From positions 74,588 to 138,587 of the forward strand of contig JXTB01000601.1 of NCBI GenBank assembly GCA_002914805.1: a stretch of DNA of 64,000 bases, written 5' to 3'. The notes beneath the pieces are model-generated. The model had not been told where the DNA came from, made no database searches, and saw only the letters and a program-made list of their open reading frames with translations. The position numbers and the translations under genes are program-made. Source of the DNA: Parasponia andersonii. Taxonomy: Eukaryota; Streptophyta; Magnoliopsida; Rosales; Cannabaceae. Positions 11,030 to 22,130 of the stretch are shown piece after piece; the first letter of the stretch is position 1, and each line of letters begins with the position of its first letter.

Positions 11030-11248
11030 AAATATATTTTTTTTACCTATACATAAGTATCATTTTGGTCAATTAAAATTTATTATGCATATTTTTTATA
11101 ATAAAAAGTAAGAGAGAAAGATAAATAATATTAATGATACACATATTTTCATGTATATCATTATAACCGTTAAATCACTGTTAAATGATGATACAATGGC
11201 TAAAAAAAATACATAAATAAAGAAAAAAAATACATCTATGAATATAAA
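11030..11248 (-). mobile_element. MITE copy 5, inverted
   Basis: Runs from TTCATTAAATATATTTT through ACATAAGTATCATTTTGGTC to a right end with GGCTAAAAAAAATACATAAA. Read on the minus strand, it follows the copy 1 layout, including TATCATTATAACCGTTAAATC, which corresponds to the copy 1 core. Confidence 0.55.
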
Positions 11249-11477
11249 GACATAATTAAAGGGGAAAAATGTATACAAATTACAAAGATCATTCTGTATT
11301 TTGGAGATATAAGTACGTATTTATTACAGCTAAATAAAAATGATGTAGCCACATCAGATCAAATTATCTTTTCTAAATATAATTTGTCAAGATATGCAAT
11401 ACATACTAATATAACGTTGACGAATTCGAAGTAATCTCTTACATTAGACAGGAAGTGTACATGCTGCTTACTTTGAT

Positions 11478-11911
11478 GGGGTAATAATTAACATATCCCT
11501 TGTAATTTTTACTTTTAAATTTTAACCCTAAATTTTTAGAAATTACATTTCATCCCATGAGATTTAGCATAAAATTTTAATTTCACCCTTGTAAAATTTA
11601 ATATTAGAAAAAAGTTTTAATTGATGAAAATTTGATTCTCACTCAGTGTTTTGAAACTATTTCTAAATTAATAAAAGTTGTTATTAAATAATCGAACATT
11701 AAAAACACGAAATAGATTTCTACTAATTAATTACTTAATTAGAAGCTACTTAGGAATCATTTATGTTTCGATACACGCTAGGAAAAACGTATTTACTTCA
11801 AGTAAAACTTTTTCTGAAAATTAGATATTACAATGGTAAATATGTAGTTTTCAAGAACGCAAGGTTGAATTAAAAAAAAAAAACTAGAGGGGGTAAATTT
11901 GTAATTCACCC
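11478..11911. mobile_element. Possible MITE with GGGT...ACCC ends
   Basis: The left end, GGGGTAATAATTAACATATCCC, and the right end read in reverse, GGGTGAATTACAAATTTACCC, are imperfect inverted repeats. The interior is AT-rich with several CACCC/GGGGT blocks. There is no coding capacity. Assigned from shape only. Confidence 0.35.
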
Positions 11912-11999
11912 TAGTCAGATTATAAATTAACTTGGAATCTAAACTTAATTTGTGCTGTGAATGTATATTTCAATAGATATATTGTGTTTTCTATTTAGT

Positions 12000-12257
12000 G
12001 CTTCCCAACCACCCGTATATATATCTATACATACAGCGATAATCATAGTACGACAATAATTTACACCACTCACTCAACCTGCAGGACATATATAAATATC
12101 TAGTTTGATTAGAAGCTTTTGAAAGACGAGAGACACATGTTTCAAAGTTCCAAACCAAACTCTTCCCACTTCAGTAGAAGAATAAAGAGATATATATATA
12201 TATATATACATATACACACACACACAGAAGTACGTCAATAAAACGGTAAAAAAAAAA
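12000..12257 (+). promoter_or_regulatory. Proximal promoter and 5' leader of the ERF gene
   Basis: Candidate TATA sequences are CGTATATATATCTATA near 12015 and the (TA)n run at about 12190-12208, which is followed by a (CA)n run (12213-12226). With the microsatellite present, the true TATA box cannot be decided. An A-rich leader directly precedes the ATG at 12258. Confidence 0.45.
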
Positions 12258-13052
12258 ATGGATTCATCCTCGTTCATCCGGCCATATCCAAACTCTGATC
12301 AATTCTCTTCTGATGATCACTGGTGCTCCCCCGTAAACTCGCTCGAATCTCTTTTATGGGATCATATCAACGATTTCGACGTACCTGAACTTCCCTTCCT
12401 ACTGACTACCACCTCTAGTACTACTACTACTTGTTCCAACAAGGAAGACCAAGAGGCGAATTCAAAAGCCGCGGAGGAGGAGAAGATTACCAAAGAAGAG
12501 GTCTCCTACAGAGGGGTTCGAAAGCGGCCGTGGGGAAAATACGCGGCGGAGATAAGGGACTCGACGAGAAACGGCGTGAGAGTGTGGCTAGGGACCTTTG
12601 ACACGGCGGAGGCAGCAGCGTTGGCCTACGACCAAGCGGCTTTCGCAATGCGTGGATCGCTGGCAGTCCTCAATTTTCCGGCGGAGAAGGTTGGCGAGTC
12701 GCTTAGGGAAATCAAGTACCACGGATCATCATCCTCCGATGATGGCAAAGGTTGCTCTCCGGTCTTGGCCCTTAAGAGAAGGCACTCCATGATTAATAAC
12801 GGTACTAAAGCGGCTGCAACGTCCAAAAAGAAGAAAGAGAATAATAATAATAATAATAAGAAGAAGGTGGTTGTTAATTATTACATTAAAGGGACGAATA
12901 CTAGGATGTTGGGCATTGATTATGATGATCACGAGAACGTTTTGGTGTTAGAAGATTTAGGACCAGAATACTTGGAGGAGCTTCTCCGTATATCTGATGA
13001 TCAGAAGACGTCAATTGAGAGTACTAGCTCTTCTAGTGATATCCTTGCTTAA
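12258..13052 (+). CDS. Ethylene-response factor, AP2/ERF group IX (ERF1-like)
   Basis: An intronless gene for a 264-residue transcription factor expected to bind GCC-box (AGCCGCC) promoters in ethylene/jasmonate and defence responses in the nucleus. A single AP2/ERF domain spans residues 83-141 ([19 protein letters not shown]). Ala96 and Asp101 occupy the two positions that separate ERF from DREB proteins. After the domain, EIKY and [14 protein letters not shown] match ERF1/ERF15-type proteins. The acidic C-terminal segment [16 protein letters not shown] (228-243) is an EDLL-type activation motif of group IX. A Lys/Asn-rich stretch (residues 190-203) is partly encoded by an AAT triplet run and contains a possible nuclear-localisation cluster. 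The start is the first ATG in the frame, preceded by A-rich sequence. I judge it ERF1B/ERF15-like; exact orthology is not decidable here. Confidence 0.95.
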   Translation: MDSSSFIRPYPNSDQFSSDDHWCSPVNSLESLLWDHINDFDVPELPFLLTTTSSTTTTCSNKEDQEANSKAAEEEKITKEEVSYRGVRKRPWGKYAAEIRDSTRNGVRVWLGTFDTAEAAALAYDQAAFAMRGSLAVLNFPAEKVGESLREIKYHGSSSSDDGKGCSPVLALKRRHSMINNGTKAAATSKKKKENNNNNNKKKVVVNYYIKGTNTRMLGIDYDDHENVLVLEDLGPEYLEELLRISDDQKTSIESTSSSSDILA

Positions 13053-15234
13053 AATCCTTGAGGCCTTATTACCCATGTGATCATTCTCTCTCTTGTATAA
13101 TTAATAACTTGTCTTTGTTTTGTTTATTTTGTAAATATTTTCAAGATAATTGCTCATTTTCACTTTCCAAAACCAACCAATCGAAAGCACACTTCTACAT
13201 AGTGTGTGTATGTACAAAAAAGTTGACAGTAATGCTACATATCTTAATAAGCTATCTAGAAATTAAAACTAAATTATTAGTTAATAATGTGTGCATGTTA
13301 TGCACGAATTTTTTAGTTGCTCGAAGAGAAGTTAGTTCGTTGAGAACTAATCGAAATTGAGCCGCCACAAAAGCTTAAGAAGCAAGTTTATCCGCAAATC
13401 GAGTTTTTATTAATTTAAACTAATCGAATTAATGCCAAATTCACTTTTTTTTATCTATTAAGATCCCTTTCTGTATAAAATTGAGTGAAATAGGTCAGGA
13501 TTAAGATCGAATCCTCTTGTAATTAACAAAATATACGCAATGAATAATAGTGACTGTAGTGAATATAGACTTTTTGTTCAAAATGTTAAACACTTCAAAA
13601 TTTTTATTTTAATCATTCTATAATCTCCTTGTTATACTAATTTTTAGTATCTACGATGTCTTACCGATTTATTATTCTAGTTATTTTATGTCCCCTAAAA
13701 AGCCACATTATTGTTCAAAAATTATTTTACTTAAATAATTGGTTATTATATTTAATTAGCATTTTCCTTTGTGTCTATAGTACAGATTAGTAACTTATAA
13801 CACCGCAAACGAAATAATTCCGACGGAGATATAGAGAATTATGAGGCCTATGGATATTAAGAAAAGAGAACCAGGTTTTGTCGTATCTTGAGGATATAGA
13901 AGGAATTAACTCTTGTTTTATTTCAAGAGGAATTAATTAATTGATTTTCATTTTTTTCAAGAGAAGAAAATTGAGACAGCTGAAACAGACGGCGATAGGA
14001 TATTCGACGGTTCGGTGTCTATCATTAAATGCTTGCCAGGGCAACCTTGTTCGCAAGCATCAAGTGGGAAATTGATAGATCTAAAAAAGATAAAGAAAGA
14101 GGGTATGATACTATCCTTCTTTATGACATACATGGACATAATTTATGTCCTTTTATTTATTTTTTTCGCGCTGGATTTTAGAGAAAAACAAAAAATTAAT
14201 GGTCCATTACATATTAGGATTCAAGGAATAATGCTCGGATTGACTTGCAAAATAGACCATTTGGTAAGTAACTTTAGTAAATGACTGACTTACCTTTTAG
14301 AAGTCCTTATACAATAATAGACTAAGTTATAAATCGACTACAGTTGCTCGTTTTGCTGAAGTACTATAAAAGTCTATTCTATAAAGACTACTACTAATGA
14401 ATTGATCATTACTTAAAAATCACCTTCCAAACAGTCCATTTTGTGAACAATCCCTCCAAAAAGGGGAAAAAAAAAAAGAATAGTCGGGCATTAATTTTCC
14501 AAATCAATTTATGATTTGAATTTTCTATTGAGGAAGAAAAGAGCGACAGAATTTCGGCATCAAAAATAGTTAAAAAGGTTAGCACGCCATTTATTACCTT
14601 GCAAATTAAAAAAAGAGGGGCAGGGGCATGTCTATTAAGGAAGCATTTAACTAGCCCCTAACGGCGAGCTCAAATCACTGTCAGTTCACAAGGTTTTTTT
14701 TTTTTTTTTTGGAGCTCAACTCGCTGTCATTTCACTTTTCTTTGTTTCTTTTGCTCAAAACTCCTTACAGAGTTAAAGAGCAAAACTAATTTGGGCTCTA
14801 GCCCATCCCCTTACCTTTGAAAAAATAAAAATAAAAATAAAAAAGCATTTAACTAATTATCTAACGACAAGGAAATGCAACCTTCTATCTGGAAGAGCCA
14901 CTACTCCAAGCAATGACATGGAGTTATACAGCTAAGGTAGCATTTACTTATCTTTTATTAAAGTGTGAGCTCTCAATCAGAGAAATACCTTTACATATGA
15001 AATAACAAGCCAAAAAAAGAAATTGAAATTTGTACATATGGTACTACCTACATTTGTTACACACACGAAAATTCATTATCATAATCATCATCTCAGAAGT
15101 CAGTAGCTACAGTACTAGCTCTAATTTATGCAGTAGTGCTTTCATCACCTTTGTACAAGGTTAGCCGAAAAAGCGAGACGATATATGAAACGAAATGGGT
15201 CCAGAGATGCCATCCGGGTCCTTCTATACGAAGC
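13053..15234. other. Spacer between ERF and TAF9
   Basis: No gene is supported. The first few hundred bases are presumably the ERF 3'UTR. Further on the sequence is AT-rich, with a homopolymer T run near 14695-14711. The phrase GCATTTAACTA occurs at about 14644 and again near 14845, hinting at a decayed repeat. An 89-codon open frame at 14015 shows no protein-like features. Confidence 0.5.
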
Positions 15235-15437
15235 GGGCCCAGAGAAAACAAGTTTGAAATCCTATTGGGCTAAATTTAAGCAAGGCCCAAGGCCATAACT
15301 CCATTTTGGGAGCCTGCACTCTGCAGCCACTCTCTTCTTCTTCTCTCCTAGGCGAACTAAACCAGAGCAACTGCCTCCTGATCGCATTATAAAAAAAGGC
15401 TCAAAAGCCCCGATCTGTACCAAAACGACGTCGTTTT
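15235..15437 (+). promoter_or_regulatory. TAF9 promoter: site II motifs and ACGT palindrome
   Basis: Three site II-type elements occur within 60 bp: GGGCCCA at 15235, TTGGGCT at 15265 and AGGCCCAAG near 15283. These motifs are bound by TCP factors in many plant housekeeping promoters. At 15422-15437 there is a perfect 16-bp palindrome, AAAACGACGTCGTTTT, centred on GACGTC, a bZIP-type core. No clear TATA box is nearby, consistent with a housekeeping promoter. Confidence 0.6.
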
Positions 15438-15476
15438 CTACCGCATCCGTACCCACGAGCCTCGACCATTGTCCTT

Positions 15477-16348
15477 GTAAGTTGTTCTGTAAACCTTCAA
15501 AGCTCTTTTTTCAATTTACTGTGTTGAATCAAATTTTTTTGGGTTTTCGGAAAAATTGATTCTGAAAATGGCCTGCCAAGCCAAGCGATCAGTGTTTTCA
15601 TTTTCAATGGTTCTGAAACTGGAGGAAAAAAAAAAAAAAAAAAAAAAAAAAGCGGTCAATTTTGATATTTCTAGGAAAATTATGGTCGGCGTTGATAATA
15701 TATGACGTACCAAACTCTTTAAACCTAGTCCTAACTCTAATCGCTTTGAGCCTTAGATTAGTTTGAGTCTCAACTCCTTGTTGCTCAAATCTTTCGACCC
15801 AATATTTGCTTTTTCCGAGCTAGCTTTGTTGTATGAGTACTCGCTTACTCGGGTTAGCTTTCGTTTATTTGTATGAGCAATATATGGTAATCAATATATA
15901 TTTCTTTAGCCTATTCATTCTCTTAGTACCAGACCTTGTAACGTGTCATTAGCTTAGTTATACTGATTCAAGCTGTAAGATAATGTTCTCCCTGTTTGTG
16001 GTTTTGTTCTTCCTCTTTTTTTTTTTTCCTTGGTTTCTTTTATTTGGATTTGGGTATTTGCTACCGTGTGATGGGCTTAAGGTGTTTGATGAAATGACTA
16101 AGAGAAACCTTGTCTCTTGGAGAGCATGAATTGGGTTTGGAGTTTTATTCGAAACTGGTATCAAGTGGGTTGAGACCAAATGAATTCATTCCAATGGAGA
16201 AAGATAGTTAAGATCGTTCCTTTTCCCTTTTTTTTGGGGGGGTAAAAAAATAAAATAAAATCATTCATGTAAATTGAGTAATGGGTACTTTTTACTTTTG
16301 ATTTTGGTTGTCTTGTTGAGAAATCTAATGTGTAAATTTCTGGTGCAG
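15477..16348 (+). other. Probable 5'UTR intron of TAF9
   Basis: A good donor (CTT|GTAAGTTG at 15477) follows the promoter motifs, and a good acceptor (TTCTGGTGCAG, ending 16348) lies 28 bases before the TAF9 start codon. The span contains a run of about 26 As (15625-15650) and no coding sequence. Inferred from splice-site shape only. Confidence 0.5.
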
Positions 16349-16376
16349 TCAGACTTGAAAAAGGGCAGCGGAGGAA

Positions 16377-17424
16377 ATGGCGGAAGGAGACGATCTGCCC
16401 AGGGATGCAAAGATTGTGAAATCACTCTTAAAATCAATGGGCGTGGAGGACTATGAACCTCATGTTTTACACCAATTCCTGGAACTTTGGTATCGCTACG
16501 TTGTTGATGTTCTAACTGATGCACAAGTTTACTCTGAGCATGCTGGCAAAGCTGCGATCGACTGCGACGATGTCAAACTTGCAATTCAATCCAAAGTTAA
16601 CTTCAGCTTCTCACAACCCCCTCCAAGAGAGGTAATTTAGCTTAAACTTGAAATCTTGTGCAGTTTCCTGATGCAACGTATCACGTTTGATTTACCATTA
16701 GTGCATAATTTCTGTGATACAAAAACTGTTGTACACGTTAGAACTTTACTAGTGTAATGAATCAGCTTTTGTGAAGATTCCAAGTAGTGGCAACATATAG
16801 GCGGGTGTCAAAGATTACGTGATGTGTGTCTGCTGCTTTCCCCATCATCTCCTACATTTCAGCTGATAATTTTGATTGATTGTTCTTTGAGTTTGATTAT
16901 AGGAAACATTGGAGTTTCGTGTTTTTCTGGTGGGAACATTACATTGAAAAGTTTATTTTTTTAATTAAAAACCATTATTGTTACCTATGGAGCATTCTTT
17001 CTTCTAATTTGTGATTGCACTTTTGTTGTTCATTATCTCCTAGACAGTGTTGAGTGATTTTTCTTTTAGGTTGATCATAGGAATTTTGTATGTTTCTGGT
17101 GTAAACTTTTAGATTGAAAAGTTGGTTTTCTTAACCACTATCTGTCACCAGGTCTTGCTGGAGCTTGCTAGAAGCCGAAATAAAATTCCATTACCGAGGT
17201 CAATTACAGGGCCTGCTAGTATTCCTCTCCCTCCTGAACAGGACACATTGATCAGCCCAAACTATCAGCTCGCAATCCCAAGGAGACAATCTGCTCAGGC
17301 AGCCGAAGAAACAGAAGAAGATGATGAAGCTGTTGATCCGGCTCCGTCCCAAGAACAAAAGACGGATGCACCACAGCAGACTCCACAGAGAGTCTCCTTC
17401 CCCCTTGTTAAACGTACCAAGTGA
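16377..17424 (+). CDS. TAF9: TFIID subunit 9 (TAF9)
   Basis: TAF9 is a histone-fold subunit of TFIID (and SAGA-type complexes) that pairs with TAF6 in promoter recognition by RNA polymerase II. Two coding exons: 16377-16631 and 17152-17424, joined across a 520-bp GT-AG intron at phase 0, giving 175 residues (the Arabidopsis protein is about 180). The N-terminal histone fold covers residues 8-80 ([19 protein letters not shown], then [19 protein letters not shown] and [13 protein letters not shown]), followed by the family's conserved [14 protein letters not shown], which spans the splice junction. The C-terminal third is acidic and Gln/Pro-rich and ends [12 protein letters not shown], like the Arabidopsis protein. 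It converges on the RSH gene, whose stop lies 652 bp downstream on the other strand. Confidence 0.96.
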
Positions 17425-18075
17425 AATTTCGTGTAGATGGTTGGTTAGTCTTATCCTTTTTAGCGTTTTGTTGTGTAAAAGGATTAGGCTAATACTAGAT
17501 CTTGCCTAAAGATGTCATTTACCAAATGTGAATTTGTAATGAATACATTTGACACTCGAGAAATTATTACCGTTTTGATGCTTAACAGCGTTTACCTTGC
17601 TTTTACTTCAAAAGAAATTGAAAGCAACCACTGGCAGTCTGATTACACTTGATTCTAACATTAAATTATTACTCTTTTCATGCATATATACTTTCATGAA
17701 AATCTTAACAAGGGGTTATACGAATCCAAAATGAGTTCGAAGTTATAACCATCACGTAATTTATTTTGAAGTACATCTTGCCAATTGCCACAAAAAACAA
17801 CAAAACAAAACGACAAATGTATCACGCATCAAACAGAGTCCCAAAGCTTGCGTGGTGCAAGGATACAATTTCATTTAAACTGAAGCAACTTGAAAGATAC
17901 AGCATTCCAAATAGGAGGAGATCATGAATAAGCGTTTGAGATTCTTGTTTAATCCAGTTAGCCATCAAACAACAGAACAATAGCTGTTTTTCTACACATT
18001 TTTTTTTTCATTTTATGTACAAGAATAACAAATCGATGCTAAATGTAAATTTGATATTGTGCAATCGAACAAGGG

Positions 18076-21000
18076 TCAACTTCTCCAGCCAACCATGCTA
18101 CTCGAAGATGGCCCCGTACTTGATACGGTCAGGCCACGGTCGTACATCCGCTGGATCTCTTCTCTGTACTCCATCAGAGATTTATCAGGTATAGCTGGAG
18201 TCAACTCTACCACATCCCCCATTTTCAGCTTGCACATTGGATCACTGACTGGTTCACGGTTGAGCCTTGGCCTCAGTTCTTCCTTCAATGGGAACCCATA
18301 TGGGGTCCATCTCAAGCTTCCTCGCCCAGATGTTTCCAAAAGATCCATGATTGTTGAGTTTGCAGGGAATTCCTGAACTGACATCTGCAGTTACCAATAC
18401 AACATACAATGTCAGACCTCTTTTAAAAGACTCTTATGAAAGTGAACTAAGAACAAGCCATTAATCAACCACAAGAAGTTCTAAATGCCCATCCTCTCAT
18501 CGACTATTGACTTGGACAGTCAAAGGACAGCTTTATTATTAATTAGCAATATGTCAGAAGGATTCAAGTTTCGAAAGCAAACCTTATCATTCTCGATCAT
18601 GATGATGAACACCGGCCCATCAGGCCCACATAGCAGTTTGTAGGAATATGGGCAATCTTCAGAATGAGCTGGGAATGTGCATGGTGGCTTCACTGAATCA
18701 GAATCACCAATGCATGAGTGGTCTCTGCTCATTGCCTCGCACTGCCAGGTAACAACCCATCGGGCCCACTCAACCATCTGAAGCACAAATGAAGAGTGCT
18801 TACAGTCACCTTCTTTGTATCTCCAGTGAGCTGCAAATCCAAACTCCGCTTGCAAATGCATATCCTTTGTTCGAATTTGGACTTCAAGTGGAACCGTTCC
18901 TTCGCCCATAACTACAGTGTGTAGAGATTGATACCTGAACAGTATAAAACAACAGTTAGAAGGAACTACTACCAGTAGCATACAGAAAAGCACACTGTAC
19001 AGTAATGGTTTTCTGGTGTCGTACCCATTGAACTTGGGTTGAGTTATGTAGTCTTTATACTTTCCCGGTACCTCAGACCATAGTCGGTGAACAACTTCCA
19101 ACGCCTTGTAACAGTCTTCCTCTTTTTCAACAATCAATCGTAGTCCATGAATATCGTGAATCTCATTCATGTTTAGCTTCTTCCTGCACATGATAAAGCA
19201 AGCACAATCAAGTTAATAATATGCACTTAAATATACCAAAAATAGACGACCCAAAATACGTACATGCTGACCCAGCATTGATATTATCACTACTACACGT
19301 ATTAGAAAATCTCAACATGTTCATCTCATCCAATAAATTAAAAATACATTTCTTAAACTTCTGTTTAACTGAATCTTTGTAGCATCAGCACCATATTCTT
19401 CATAACCAAGCTGGTAAAAATTTGGTTTCAGTACATTCTTTCCAACTAGATAATGTAACTCCTTTATCATGCTTTAATGTTACTGAGTACCAAACTGAAC
19501 AAATAATAAGCTGCAAAATATGTCTGGACGACTTTCTCCGAGAAATTAGAAGTTTTCATGTTCACGTGTGTGTGTGGGTCACAGAGAGAGAGAGAGTACA
19601 CACTTCAACATTTTGGCGTAGATGCTATACAAGCTCTTGTGCCGCCCAGATAGAACGTGGTAAGAAATTGATTCATTCTCAAGAGCTTTCTCTAATTTCT
19701 TTATGGCAGAGGTAATCACTGCTTTATCAAAGGACTCGAGAAGCTTGGAGGAGAGCTCGTCGTGCTGATCAGGGTTGAGGTGCTTAAAGCATAAATTTTC
19801 TAGCTGCTCCTTCCAACTAGATATTCCTAAACGGTTGGCCAAGGGAACAAAAATCTCCAAAGTCTCCTTTGCAAACCTCTGTTGCTTTTCCAAGGGTAGC
19901 GCATCCAGTGTCATCATATTATGTAATCGATCTGCCAGTTTGATGAGGACAGCCCTGGCATCCTCCATAGCAAGAAACATGGTATGTAGCCGATCTGCTT
20001 CCACCGTTTTACCCGCCGTGTTGTTATCACGTGCAAGCTTACTCAAATGACTTAGCTTAGACACCTAAAAAATTGCCAGTTATCAAAGAGATCAGAAGCT
20101 AGAAGGAATTTAGTGTAACACAAAAATATTAGACAAGCGAAGTTAGCAGATAAAAACTTCAAGGAAAATTTTCTCCTAATTGACAATAGTAACAAAGAAT
20201 CCATGAAAACTGAAAAGTTGAAGTGACAGATAACGAGGAAAATGCAGGGATACAAACTTCATTTCGGTCAAAATAATACAACAATATAAGAAATATAGAC
20301 TTATTTGTATACGAACTGACTTGCACTTCTCGGTTAACAAAACCAAGTCGAGAAAATTCAGATTCTTACTCCAACAACTAAATCAGCCACTCCAGCTCCA
20401 AATGTCCCGTGAATATAGTCATAACTCATAAAAGAATCATCCAGCGTATCATGTAAAAGCCCTGCAGCAACTACTGTAGAATTAGCACCAATCAATGCGA
20501 GCAACGCCGCCGTTTCTACACAATGCTGCAAATATGGATCGCCACTTGCTCGCATCTATGACAAAGCAGTACAATACGAAATTTCTCAACCAATATCCCA
20601 AAAAACAAAAAATGAAAATCTCTTAACAATGAAATCAAACTTACCTGCCCTCTATGCGCCTTTTCGGCCTCGTAAAAAGCCTTCACGACAAATCCATCAC
20701 AGAATATCTTGTGCCGGAGCTGCGCAGCCAGAAGCAAATCTTTGGCATACGGCTCAGAGTCGCACTCCGAAAAGCCATCCTCAATATTGAAAGTCAATTC
20801 ATCCAAAAGCGCAGCCGACGAACCCACATCTAAATCATCCCCTCGCACCCCGAAACCCCTTGAATCATAATCTATACACGAAGACCCCAAGGCACCCCTC
20901 ACAAACCCGTTAAACAGGCCACTACTTCCACCCCGAAACGAATTCACAGAATTCGCCTCCCCGCTACTACTCTTTTCGCGGGCGATCCTCGTCGGAGGGC

Positions 21001-21424
21001 TCCTCGCAGACCCTGAAACCCCGCTACTGCTACACGAAACCGGGCCCTGAAACACCGAGACCGGGCTCTGATCTCGGCTCAAAGAAATCCCATTAAATTT
21101 ACTTGGGGAATAACGAAAAGAGCTACTCAATTCCTTCAACTCTTCGCTTCTATCATGCCACAGAGAACCCAAATCTTCTCCTCCACCCGAGAAACTCGAC
21201 GACGACGACGACGGCGAAGCATGTTTCACCGAGTGAGAGGAAAACAGGCACGAAAGCCCACCCACCACCGGTTTCTGCGAAGTCGATGCGGTAGACGCCG
21301 ACGATGAAGATCTAGAGCTTAATTCGAAATCATATGTAGCATGTCCATTGATTTGGCACGGGTGCGGCGTCGAGCACACACTGCTCGGCGGACTCGCGTA
21401 TAGCGCTATTGTTGGGACCCCCAT
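18076..21424 (-). CDS. RSH3: Chloroplast RelA/SpoT homologue (RSH2/RSH3 type)
   Basis: Bifunctional (p)ppGpp synthetase/hydrolase of the plastid stringent response. Six coding exons on the minus strand: 21424-20645, 20555-20370, 20064-19604, 19183-19025, 18934-18583, 18384-18076. All junctions are GT-AG and the total is 748 residues (Arabidopsis RSH2/3 are just over 700). The first roughly 200 residues are Ser-rich and low in acidic residues at the start, as in a chloroplast transit peptide. The HD hydrolase domain (about 245-400) keeps its metal ligands His271, His295-Asp296 (LLHDTLDD) and Asp367 (KLADRLHNM). The synthetase domain has [10 protein letters not shown] (462-471), Asp486 in HDIHGLR, NGYQSLHT (528-535) and Glu546 in EVQIRT. 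A TGS-like region follows ([18 protein letters not shown]). There is no ACT domain, as in RSH2/3. The choice of RSH3 over RSH2 rests on its adjacency to TAF9. Confidence 0.93.
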
Positions 21425-21939
21425 GGCTTTCTTTGCTCGCCTTCCACAAACTAACCCTCAGATCACCACACCTTTGGTCAAAATGAAACCCCACCAAGAA
21501 TTTCTCAAGAAACACAGAAATGATCTCGATGAATAAACAAATCTCCAAATACCCAAGTAAATATTAGTCAAGAAATAAATCAATTCAACAAATTGGGAAC
21601 GAAATTCCTTTCAAGACCCAGTTTTTCCTATCCTTTTTCTTTTTTTCCCTTTTTTTTTTCAATACCCTTAATTTTAGAAATCCGTAAATTTTCCAAAGAC
21701 CCAACAGTATTTCTCAGAGACCCACGATTTTTCTTTCGAGTTTCCGAGCTACCAATCACTCAAAGATGATACACCCCTAAAAAAAATTAATAATATAATC
21801 TAACCAAATGGAGGATTTACAGAAGTTGGGTATTGAAATTGAAGATAAATTAAGCTACAGTATGTACAGATTTATAGCAATGGAGACCCGACAAAGAAAA
21901 AAAAAAAAAAAAAAAAACCCCAAAACTAGAAGACAAATT

Positions 21940-22130
21940 AGAGAAACCAAACCCTAATTTTAGAGGAGAGAGAGAGAGTCAGAGAAGGATGGAGAGAAAG
22001 AGAGCTCCTCGTCTTTGAATTTCTGAGACCAATCTCTGTCCTCGTCCCCCTCTTCGGAGTCTCAATGTTGTTGCCTGGCGGTCAGTGAATGAGGGTACCG
22101 GAATTACGGTACTACCCTTTGGATGAAGCT
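21940..22130 (-). promoter_or_regulatory. RSH 5' leader/promoter region
   Basis: On the minus strand this carries a telo-box-like TTAGGGTTT (21948-21956, AAACCCTAA on +) and a CT-rich tract (GA-rich on +, about 21963-22005), features of leaders and core promoters of plant housekeeping genes. The exact transcription start is not determinable. The leader down to the ATG at 21424 may contain an intron. Confidence 0.4.

Noticed and set aside
14015-14284. 89-codon plus-strand frame
   Set aside because: No domain, AT-rich composition, and no promoter or splice evidence.
19422-19715. 97-codon plus-strand frame inside RSH
   Set aside because: Antisense shadow of RSH intron 3 and exon 3; the minus-strand exon is strongly supported.
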